From contig NZ_JQKD01000005.1 of NCBI RefSeq assembly GCF_000745855.1, forward strand, positions 62,001-126,000: a DNA stretch of 64,000 nucleotides, given 5' to 3'. Shown piece after piece: positions 55,105 to 62,455 of the stretch (within the stretch, counting starts at the first letter, position 1; each line of letters starts with the position of its first letter). The stretch is from Xenophilus azovorans DSM 13620 (GTDB lineage: Bacteria; Pseudomonadota; Gammaproteobacteria; Burkholderiales; Burkholderiaceae_C). A program made the position numbers and the translations under genes. The notes under the pieces are model-generated. The model worked only from the letters and a program-made list of their open reading frames with translations. It was not told the origin of the DNA and ran no database searches.

Positions 55105-57524
55105 TCTCCATGAAGACAAGCGACGAAGTTTTTCTCGAGAACACCATGGCGTTTGACCGGCGGTCAGGGTCACTGCTCGAGCGCGCGCTCTTCAACCATC
55201 GGCTGATCGTGCTGCTTCTGTGCTTGATTGCCACCGTGCTGCTCGGCTGGCAGTCAACACGGCTGAAGGTCAATGCGGGCTTCGAGAAAATGATCCCGCT
55301 GCAGCACGAATTCGTCGTGAACTACATGGCGAACAAGAGCGAACTCGCGGGCTTGGGCAATGCGCTGCGGATCGTTGTCTCCACGGAGCAGGGAAATATC
55401 TTCACGGCTGAGTACATGGAGGTGCTGCGCAAGATCAACGATGAGGTCTTCCTGTTGCCGGGCGTGGAGCGCTCGCACATGAAGTCCCTGTGGACGCCGG
55501 CTGTGAGGTGGGTGGCAGTCACGGAAGACGGGCTCGAAGGTGGGCCAGTCATTCCAGACAACTTCGATGGTTCGCCGGCGAGCCTTGAGGAACTCCGCAC
55601 CAACGTCATGCGTTCGGGGCAACTCGGCCAACTGGTCGCCTTTGACTATAAGTCCACCACCATCTACGTGCCGCTGTTCGATCGGGATCCAGAGGGACGC
55701 CAACTGGACTACCACGCGTTTTCGCAGCAGCTGGAGGCGGTTCGAGCCAAGTACGAGAAGGGGGGGGTCAAGGTCCATATCATTGGCTTCGCCAAGGTCG
55801 TGGGCGAACTGATCGATGGGTTGCGCGAAGTCCTGATGTTCTTTGGCCTCGCGATCGTGATCTGTACGATCGTGTTGTACGCGCACACACGATGCTGGCG
55901 CAGCACCACGCTGGTCGTCGCCTGCTCGTTGTTGGCTGTGGTCTGGCTCCTGGGCCTGCTGCCAGCCCTCGGCTATGAGCTCGACCCATATTCAGTCCTG
56001 GTGCCATTCCTCGTTTTCGCCATTGGCATGAGCCATGGCGCTCAGAAGATGAACGGGATCATGCAGGACGTTGGTCGAGGCATGGACAAAGTCGTCGCGG
56101 CCAGATACACGTTCCGGCGCCTTTTCCTGGCTGGCACTACAGCATTGCTGGCAGATGCCGTTGGCTTCGGCGTCCTCATGGTGATTCAGATTCAGGTTAT
56201 CCAGGATTTGGCGGTGGCCGCCAGCCTGGGTGTCGGGATCTTGATCTTCACGAACCTGGTGCTGTTGCCGATTCTGCTTTCCTATGTCGGTGTCAGCCCG
56301 GAGGCCGCAGCGCGATCCATGGAAGCGAATCAAGCGGACGTTGCCGAAGCGTCACATCGCAAGCACCCGATGTGGGCTTTCCTTGACCTCTTCACGCAGC
56401 GTCGGTGGGCTACCTGGGCGTTGGCCGTGGCTGTGATCCTCGCGGTGCTGGGATACGGAGTGGGCCGTGGGTTGAAGATCGGTGATCTGGAGCCTGGCGC
56501 GCCGGAACTGCGGCCGAGTTCCAGATACAACCAGGACAACAGCTACATCACGGCCCACTACGCGGCCAGCAGCGACGCCTACGTCGTGATGGTCAGGACC
56601 CAGCCCTTCCAGTGCAATACCTACGAATCGCTCGCAGCGATCGACGCGCTCGAGTGGGAACTCCAACAATTGCCACAGGTCGAGTCGACGCGTTCGTTCT
56701 CCGGTTTCGCCAAGCAGGCCTCGGTCGGCATGAACGAGGGGTCGTTTCATTGGTTCGACATTCCTCGCAACCAGGGCCAACTGAACTCGGTAGCCAACCG
56801 CGGTGCGCCACGAGAGCTGATCAACCAGAACTGCGACCTCGTCACGCTGTATGCCTACCTCACAGACCACAAGGCGGAGTCGCTGGAGGGTGTTGTGAAG
56901 GTGGTCAGCGATTTCGCGACGCGGCACAACAGCGACAAGATCAAGTTCCTCTCGGCGGCCGGAAGTGCAGGCATCGAGGCCGCGACGAACATCGTTGTCA
57001 AAGAAGCCGACCGCAAGATCCTGTGGCTGGTCTACGCTGCGGTGACGATCCTGGCCTTCGTCGTGTTTCGGTCTGTGCGTGCCGTTGCCTGCGCAATCAT
57101 CCCGCTCGTTGTTACGACACTGCTGGCGGAAGCATTGATGGTGCTTCTGGGCATTGGCGTAAAGGTGGCGACGTTGCCTGTGATCGCCTTGGGTGTGGGC
57201 ATCGGCGTTGACTACGCCCTCTACGTGCTGACCGTGACGCTGGCGGAGTTGCGCCGCGGGAAGACCCTTTCGCAGGCGTACTACTCGGCGCTGCTGTTCA
57301 CCGGCAAGGTCGTCGTGCTGACAGGCCTCACCTTGTCGGGCGCAGTCTGCATTTGGGCAGCGTCGCCGATCAAGTTCCAGGCCGACATGGGCCTATTGCT
57401 GGCGTTCATGTTCCTCTGGAACATGCTCGGCGCGCTGATCCTGCTCCCGGCTTTGGCCCATTTCCTACTGGAGCCAGCGGCCCGCACCAAGCGGACTCCC
57501 CAGACGGTCGTGCCTTCAGCCTAG
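55101..57524 (+). CDS. MMPL/RND-superfamily transporter
   Basis: 807 residues with the two-fold layout of MMPL proteins. One N-terminal helix (LIVLLLCLIATVLLGWQS), a periplasmic domain, five helices (VLMFFGLAIVICTIVLYAHT ... NLVLLPILLSYVG), then the same again (WATWALAVAVILAVLGYGVG ... LLLAFMFLWNMLGALILLPA). SSD-like helices GVGIGVDYALYVLTVTL and FAIGMSHGAQKMNGI carry the charged relay residues. It moves hydrophobic molecules between membranes or leaflets; import or export of the pathway substrate is inferred from context. It is translationally coupled to the beta-propeller gene. Confidence 0.88.
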   Translation: MISMKTSDEVFLENTMAFDRRSGSLLERALFNHRLIVLLLCLIATVLLGWQSTRLKVNAGFEKMIPLQHEFVVNYMANKSELAGLGNALRIVVSTEQGNIFTAEYMEVLRKINDEVFLLPGVERSHMKSLWTPAVRWVAVTEDGLEGGPVIPDNFDGSPASLEELRTNVMRSGQLGQLVAFDYKSTTIYVPLFDRDPEGRQLDYHAFSQQLEAVRAKYEKGGVKVHIIGFAKVVGELIDGLREVLMFFGLAIVICTIVLYAHTRCWRSTTLVVACSLLAVVWLLGLLPALGYELDPYSVLVPFLVFAIGMSHGAQKMNGIMQDVGRGMDKVVAARYTFRRLFLAGTTALLADAVGFGVLMVIQIQVIQDLAVAASLGVGILIFTNLVLLPILLSYVGVSPEAAARSMEANQADVAEASHRKHPMWAFLDLFTQRRWATWALAVAVILAVLGYGVGRGLKIGDLEPGAPELRPSSRYNQDNSYITAHYAASSDAYVVMVRTQPFQCNTYESLAAIDALEWELQQLPQVESTRSFSGFAKQASVGMNEGSFHWFDIPRNQGQLNSVANRGAPRELINQNCDLVTLYAYLTDHKAESLEGVVKVVSDFATRHNSDKIKFLSAAGSAGIEAATNIVVKEADRKILWLVYAAVTILAFVVFRSVRAVACAIIPLVVTTLLAEALMVLLGIGVKVATLPVIALGVGIGVDYALYVLTVTLAELRRGKTLSQAYYSALLFTGKVVVLTGLTLSGAVCIWAASPIKFQADMGLLLAFMFLWNMLGALILLPALAHFLLEPAARTKRTPQTVVPSA

Positions 57525-57611
57525 CCGGCTTCGTTCGAGCGCTTCGGCAAGGTAGAGACAAATTCAGCGAATCAAACTTCAACCCACCCCCCCCCGAAAG
57601 CAGGAGAAGCT

Positions 57612-57968
57612 ATGTACCAGGATCGAGTCCAACGCTTGTTCGACGCCATTGACACGATGTCGGCCGGACGTTTTGCTGAGTCTCTCGCACCGAACGTGCA
57701 CTTCCAGTTCGGCAACGCCTCCGAGGTTCGAGGTCGAGATGCCGTGGAGGCGACCGTGGCGGGGTTCTTCTCTTCGATCGACGGCCTACGCCACCACCTG
57801 CGCGGCTACTGGGAGCAGGCGAGCACCGCCATCGTCAAGCTCGAAGTGGAATACACACGCAAGGACGGACGCAAGCTGACCTTGCCCTGCACCAACATCT
57901 TCGAGTTCGATGGTGATTTGATCAGCGACTATCGCATCTACATGGACATCGGCCCGGTGTTCGCCTGA
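57612..57968 (+). CDS. NTF2-like/SnoaL-type small protein
   Basis: 118 residues; AGGAGAAG precedes the ATG. The cone-shaped NTF2 fold is suggested by RVQRLFDAIDTMSAGRFAES, VHFQFGNASEVRGRDAVEAT and the final FEFDGDLISDYRIYMDI. Ketosteroid isomerase and SnoaL cyclases belong here, but catalytic residues cannot be assigned. It could isomerise or bind an intermediate of the island pathway. The SDR gene follows after 47 bases. Confidence 0.75.
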   Translation: MYQDRVQRLFDAIDTMSAGRFAESLAPNVHFQFGNASEVRGRDAVEATVAGFFSSIDGLRHHLRGYWEQASTAIVKLEVEYTRKDGRKLTLPCTNIFEFDGDLISDYRIYMDIGPVFA

Positions 57969-58015
57969 TCGGAACGCCATCCGCAGACCGCCAACCACGC
58001 ACGGAGCGAACGGAC

Positions 58016-58765
58016 ATGAGCAGGTTCAAGGACAAGGTGGCGCTGGTCACCGGAGCGGGCAACGGCATGGGCCGCTCTCACGCACTGCGGCTGGCCCGCG
58101 AAGGGGCCACGGTCGTTGTGGCCGACGTCAACGCCGCGGATGGAGCAGCGGTTTGCGGTGAGATCACGGCAGCGGGGGGCCGGGCCGTTTTTCAACTGCT
58201 GGACGTGACCCAAGAAGAGCAGTGGAAGCAAGCTTGCTCACGGGCGCAGAAGGACTTCGGTTACATCGATGTCCTCGTCAACAATGCCGGCATCATCATC
58301 TACAAGACGCTCTTGGACACCAGCACGGCCGAGTGGGAGAAGGTGATGGCCGTCAACAGCACGGGCACCTATCTGGGCTGCCGGGAGGTCGGTGCGCTGA
58401 TGAAGGGGCACGGCGGCGCCATCGTCAATGTGTCTTCGGTCCTCGGCAGTGTGGCGGCACCGGGAGTGGCGGCCTACCAGGCGAGCAAGGGTGCGGTCAA
58501 CATGATCACGAAGTCCGCGGCCGCGGAACTTGTGTCATTCAACATCAGGGTGAACTCCGTGCACCCTGGTCTTGTGGCCACGCCCATGATCAAAGACTTC
58601 GTTGGCGATCCCCAAGCCGTGGAGATGCTGCTGGGCCCGACTCTCATCCGCCGTCTCGCGCGACCCGAGGAGATCACCAACGTCGTCGCGTTCCTGGCTA
58701 GCGACGAAGCGTCGTACGTCACTGGTGCGGCGTACATGGTGGACGGCGGTTTCAGTACCGTCTGA
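58016..58765 (+). CDS. short-chain dehydrogenase/reductase
   Basis: 249 residues. The cofactor motif is VTGAGNGMG (residues 11-19), and the acidic residue after the second strand (VVVADVNAAD) points to NAD rather than NADP. NNAG is at 89-92. The catalytic Ser is about 140-141, with Tyr 154 and Lys 158 (AAYQASKGAV). The ending YMVDGGFSTV is typical of hydroxysteroid/3-oxoacyl-type dehydrogenases. It probably oxidises an alcohol of the pathway substrate. Confidence 0.9.
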   Translation: MSRFKDKVALVTGAGNGMGRSHALRLAREGATVVVADVNAADGAAVCGEITAAGGRAVFQLLDVTQEEQWKQACSRAQKDFGYIDVLVNNAGIIIYKTLLDTSTAEWEKVMAVNSTGTYLGCREVGALMKGHGGAIVNVSSVLGSVAAPGVAAYQASKGAVNMITKSAAAELVSFNIRVNSVHPGLVATPMIKDFVGDPQAVEMLLGPTLIRRLARPEEITNVVAFLASDEASYVTGAAYMVDGGFSTV

Positions 58766-58792
58766 GTCCCATTCAGCGCAGGGAGTACCAGC

Positions 58793-59674
58793 ATGCCACA
58801 TCAGGGACGTGATACCGGGACCACCACTGTCATCCGCTCGCGCAATGTCGATCAGCTTGTCGAGGGAGTGTCCACGACGGATGGCGCGGGTGTAAAGCTC
58901 ACGCGGGTCCTGAGTGAGGCGCTGCACCAGCGGCTGGACCCATTTCTCATGCTCGATGCCTTCAGAAGCGAGAATCCGAGCGACTACATCGCGGGATTTC
59001 CAGAGCATCCGCATCGTGGTTTCGAGACTGTGACGTACATGCTGGCGGGACGAATGCGTCACCGCGACAGCCTAGGAAATGAGGGCCTATTGCTCGGAGG
59101 TGACATACAGTGGCTCACCGCGGGGCGAGGCGTCATCCACTCGGAGATGCCCGAACAGGAAAATGGGTTGCTCGAGGGCTTTCAGCTCTGGATCAACCTT
59201 CCGGCGCGCGACAAGCTGTGCGAACCAGCATACAGGGACATTGCACATCAGGATCTGCCGCGGATCGCACGTCCTGGCGTGACCGTCGTCGTGATTGCCG
59301 GCAGCTTCGGCGAGGTTGGCGGCCTCGTGCACCGCGAGGCGACAAGTCCAACATATTTGGATGTGCATCTGCAGGCTGGCGCACGAGTTGCCGTGCCGCT
59401 GCCCTCCGAACACAACGCATTCCTCTACCTCTATCGCGGGTCGCTGAATGTGGCTGGCCGTTCCATTCAGCAAGGCCACATGGCCATCCTGGCCAACGAC
59501 CTGAGGGCCGATGGCGTCGTGCTCGAGGCGCCAACCGAGGCGCGCGCGCTGCTGATCGCCGGCCGCCCGTTGGGTGAGCCCATCATGCAGTACGGCCCCA
59601 TCGTGATGAACACGCAGGGCGAATTGCTTCAGGCGGTCGCAGATTTCCAGAGCGGCAGATTCACCTCGCCCTGA
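58793..59674 (+). CDS. pirin family protein
   Basis: 293 residues of double cupin fold. The metal ligands are present: His 72 and His 74 (FPEHPHRGFETVTYM), His 116 and Glu 118 (GRGVIHSEMPEQ). Bacterial pirins such as YhaK/YhhW relatives include quercetin 2,3-dioxygenases, so oxidation of a polyphenol is possible; many others have no known activity. Its presence with a transhydroxylase-like enzyme is suggestive but not proof. It is followed by a 7-bp hairpin. Confidence 0.88.
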   Translation: MPHQGRDTGTTTVIRSRNVDQLVEGVSTTDGAGVKLTRVLSEALHQRLDPFLMLDAFRSENPSDYIAGFPEHPHRGFETVTYMLAGRMRHRDSLGNEGLLLGGDIQWLTAGRGVIHSEMPEQENGLLEGFQLWINLPARDKLCEPAYRDIAHQDLPRIARPGVTVVVIAGSFGEVGGLVHREATSPTYLDVHLQAGARVAVPLPSEHNAFLYLYRGSLNVAGRSIQQGHMAILANDLRADGVVLEAPTEARALLIAGRPLGEPIMQYGPIVMNTQGELLQAVADFQSGRFTSP

Positions 59675-60106
59675 GCCGCGGGCGAGATTGCCCTCCGGAG
59701 ATGGAGGGCACAACCAGTCGTCTCGTGAATGGCGATCATGTGGATGCGATCGGAACCATTTGCGAATCGACTCCGAAAGTGTGTCCCATGGATCTTCCGA
59801 AGCGATGTCGGATCGACCTAATTTCGGCGATGGCGCTGTGATGCAGCTCTACTGCTTGGTGAAGCTTACATGCCCATGTAGAACAAGGTGGACGCCTATG
59901 TCGGAGATTGACACAGAGATGGTGGGAGGCCTGGTCACGGGGCGCAAGAACGATGCGCACGCATTCATACCTGCTGAGCAACAAACCGGTGCAAAACAGA
60001 ATTTGTCCCTGGTTCTACCAAAAGCTAAGCTGCTTCGATCCATGCAGGCTCGCCAACGGCGGCCAATCTTCGAACTCAGTTGGCAACGAAAGCACAGGGA
60101 GGTTCT
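59675..60106. other. 432-base gap with hairpin and SDR promoter region
   Basis: GCCCTCC-GGAGAT-GGAGGGC (59690-59709) is a perfect hairpin after the pirin gene but lacks a U-tract. The stretch 59942-60112 is paralogous to 48802-48947 and must contain the promoter of the following SDR. A 143-codon frame across the gap has no protein-like character. Confidence 0.5.
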
Positions 60107-60859
60107 ATGGCACGACTAAACAACAAGGTGGCGCTCATCACGGGTGCCGCGCATGGCATGGGGCGCGCTCACGCGGAACTGTTCGCGAAGGAGGGTTCTA
60201 AGGTCGTTGTCACGGACCGTGATGAGCGCGCTGGCGCTGCCGTGGCGGCGCAGATTGTGGAGTCTGGCGGCAATGCCATCTTCTCGCCGCTCGATGTGTC
60301 GAGCGCTCAGGACTGGGAAGGCGTCACAGCCCTCGCGGAAGCGACTTTCGGACCGATCACTGTTCTGGTCAACAACGCCGGAACTTATGTTTACGGCGAG
60401 ATCGAAGCGGCCACCGAATCGCAGTGGGACATTGTCAACTCGGTCAATGCTCGTGGAACGTTCCTTGGCTGTCGAGCGGTAGTACCACAAATGAAGCGAG
60501 CCGGCGGCGGCGCGATTGTGAATGTCTCATCGAACTTCGCCATTGTCGGTCGCCCAGGCTTCTCGATCTATTGCGCTTCGAAGGGGGCGGTGCGAATGAT
60601 GAGCAAGGCGCTCGCGGCAGAATTGGCGCCATACGGCATCCGCGTGAACTCGCTTCATCCCGGGCTTGTCGCAACGGACATGACCCGTGACCTTATCGCC
60701 ACGCCTGAATCCCTTGACACATTGCTCGGTTCCGCGCTGATCAGGCGCGCAGCTGCACCGCTTGAGCTTGCCTATGCGGCCCTGTTCTTGGCGTCTGACG
60801 AATCGTCGTACATGACAGGCGCGGAGTTGGTGGTTGACGGCGGCTACACCAGCGTCTGA
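60107..60859 (+). CDS. short-chain dehydrogenase/reductase, second copy
   Basis: 250 residues from the ATG at 60107, after CAGGGAGG; a frame from 60080 adds nine unlikely residues. The cofactor motif is ITGAAHGMG, with the acidic VVVTDRDE indicating NAD. The catalytic Ser is about 142, with Tyr 155 and Lys 159 (SIYCASKGAV). It is clearly related to the SDR at 58016 (same length, VNSxHPGLVAT, ASDExSYxTGA), so a duplication followed by divergence is likely. It is convergent with a decayed LysR gene. Confidence 0.9.
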   Translation: MARLNNKVALITGAAHGMGRAHAELFAKEGSKVVVTDRDERAGAAVAAQIVESGGNAIFSPLDVSSAQDWEGVTALAEATFGPITVLVNNAGTYVYGEIEAATESQWDIVNSVNARGTFLGCRAVVPQMKRAGGGAIVNVSSNFAIVGRPGFSIYCASKGAVRMMSKALAAELAPYGIRVNSLHPGLVATDMTRDLIATPESLDTLLGSALIRRAAAPLELAYAALFLASDESSYMTGAELVVDGGYTSV

Positions 60860-60865
60860 CTGGTG

Positions 60866-61108
60866 ACGCAGCTTCTGGCTGCCGCCAGTTGCGGATGTGT
60901 TGGCTCAACCATGCTCTGAGCTGGCGGCGTGTGGCCCGTGCATTCTCGGATGATCTGGGTGCGTCGCTCGATGGCATCTTGCGCAACGGCGAGCACGGTG
61001 GCCGTCGAGGCTGCACAGCGGGGCACCCAATGGTTTCGGCTCCAGGTGGATCATGCGCGTGACGCGCAACTGCTGGTGCTCCGTCCCATTCATTCGTAGG
61101 CGCGACAT
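60866..61108 (-). pseudogene. decayed LysR regulator gene with a large internal deletion
   Basis: Read on the minus strand from 61108: a start MSR, then RVTRMIHLEPKPLGAPL, which matches VTRMIQQLEEYLGAEL of the intact LysR at 48989-49936. The next part jumps to AASTATVLAVAQDAIERRTQ and IIRECTGHTPPAQSMVE, which matches that protein's last 50 residues (EASAAVELAIAHRATESSTV, LIRECTNYTPPTQGKVE). About 600-700 bases in the middle are missing and the frame is broken. It is the LysR half of the duplicated SDR-LysR module. Confidence 0.75.
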
Positions 61109-61170
61109 CTGCGCGGATTTACGGCATCCTTGGAGGTGCCGCCTTACTCAATGCCACTGCCAAGAGCCGG

Positions 61171-61315
61171 GATGGCGCTCAACGAAGCCTGCCGACGGCG
61201 GCACTCACCGAGCCCCGCGCGCTCGCCGCAGAAACCCGTCTCAGCAAGAGCACGGTGGCGCGGCAGCTGCAGGCACTCCAGCTCAAACCGCATCGAGTCG
61301 CTCGACAGACTTGTC
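61171..61315 (+). pseudogene. IS630-like transposase remnant
   Basis: One frame reads GAQRSLPTAALTEPRALAAE then TRLSKSTVARQLQALQLKPH and RV before it breaks down. ETxLSKSTVxRxLQxxxLKPHRV is the helix-turn-helix signature of IS630-family transposases. No inverted ends or catalytic domain remain. It marks a past insertion between the two LysR genes. Confidence 0.55.
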
Positions 61316-61326
61316 TGCACTATCCG

Positions 61327-62280
61327 CTAGTCCAGGATGCCAGCTTTGTGCAACAAGACATGGCGGAACTGGTCAGCGAGAAGGCTGCGCAACCAGCGGT
61401 TGGCCGGGTCTCGGTGGAATCGAGTGTGCCAATACAGGCCAATGTCGATTTGGGGAAGGTCGATGGGGTGTGGGCAGTAACGCAAGTTGAAGTGCTTGAC
61501 GCTGCGGATGGCAAACACCTCGGGAACCGTCGCGATTAGGTTGGAGCCTTCCAGCACATCGGCCAAGGCCACGTAGTGCGGAACGCGCAATCGCACTTGG
61601 CGCCGCACGCCTGAGCGCTCCATGATCTCCTCGACCCGACCGTGGCCTGTGCCGGCAGAAATCACGGCGGCGTGCTCGCTTTGGGCGAAAACGTCGAGGC
61701 CGGCACCGGCCTGGTCCATGGGGTGCCCTTGGCGAAACAGGCAGACATAGCGTTGCGAAAACAAGGTGCGCCGATGAAAGTCGGTGACCAAATCGGGCAA
61801 ATACCCCAGTGCGAAATCGATGTTGCCGGCCTCCATCTCGAACTTCAGGTTGACGGCAGTGCCGCGCACGGTGCTGATGGAAATGCCGGGGGCGGACGAT
61901 TCCAGGGTGGCCATCAGTTGCGGCAGGAAGTGAAATTCGCCGATGTCCGTCATGGCCAGCCGGAACTGCCGGATGACGGATGCGGCATCAAACATCATTT
62001 GTCCTGTCAAAGTGTCGCGAATGCTTTGCAACGCCCGGCTGACGGGCTGTGCAATCTGATCGGCCAAGGGCGTGGGCTGCATGCCACTGGCGGTGCGCAC
62101 GAACAGCTCATCGTTGAGGATGCGCCGCAGACGCCCCAAGGCTGCGCTCACAGTGGGCTGTGACAGCCCCAGGTTCTCTGCCGCGAGCGACACCTTCCGG
62201 TCACGGTAAACCTGCGTGAAGGCGACCAGCAGGTTGAGGTCGATGTCTCGCACATGCGTTTCTAGGGATGAACTCAGCAT
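61327..62280 (-). CDS. LysR-family regulator, NahR/DntR-like
   Basis: 317 residues from the ATG at 62280. The winged helix is VRDIDLNLLVAFTQVYRDRK, then AAENLGLSQPTVSAALGRLR. The effector domain begins near 95 (MMFDAASVIRQFRLAMTDIG), where RxFRLAMTDIGExxFLPxLM is a NahR/LinR/PcpR-type stretch. Those regulators respond to salicylate or related aromatics. It is divergent from the aryl-AMP ligase gene, with a palindrome between them, so it is the likely activator of that gene. Confidence 0.9.
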   Translation of the reverse strand: MLSSSLETHVRDIDLNLLVAFTQVYRDRKVSLAAENLGLSQPTVSAALGRLRRILNDELFVRTASGMQPTPLADQIAQPVSRALQSIRDTLTGQMMFDAASVIRQFRLAMTDIGEFHFLPQLMATLESSAPGISISTVRGTAVNLKFEMEAGNIDFALGYLPDLVTDFHRRTLFSQRYVCLFRQGHPMDQAGAGLDVFAQSEHAAVISAGTGHGRVEEIMERSGVRRQVRLRVPHYVALADVLEGSNLIATVPEVFAIRSVKHFNLRYCPHPIDLPQIDIGLYWHTRFHRDPANRWLRSLLADQFRHVLLHKAGILD

Positions 62281-62341
62281 TGTTTGGGGTCCTTGGTTCG
62301 GTGCTTCCCGCCCATCGCATCAGCACGCGCACACAGACCAC

Positions 62342-62358
62342 TATTTGAAATCCAAATA
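62342..62358. promoter_or_regulatory. LysR-type binding site between regulator and ligase
   Basis: TATTTG-AAATC-CAAATA is a perfect 6-bp inverted repeat with a five-base spacer. It lies 62 bases upstream of the LysR start and 98 upstream of the ligase start. LysR proteins usually bind such sites in a divergent gap. Confidence 0.6.
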
Positions 62359-62455
62359 AAGCCTATCGGCAGAATTTCTCGAAAAAAAACAGCGGGAATC
62401 CTACATTCGCTTCCAGTGCGTGGTGCGACGCACCCAGCGATTTCTTGGAGACAAA

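Noticed and set aside
57585-57600. C-run (CCCACCCCCCCCCG) before the NTF2-like gene as a structured element
   Set aside because: A simple homopolymer with no partner strand nearby; possibly also a sequencing weak spot.
59688-60119. A 143-codon frame upstream of the second SDR
   Set aside because: It overlaps the sequence shared with 48802-48947, where the frame is not conserved, so it is a promoter region and not a gene.
60905-61108. A 67-codon minus-strand frame as a small protein
   Set aside because: It is the broken LysR remnant; similarity to the intact LysR continues past its stop in another frame.
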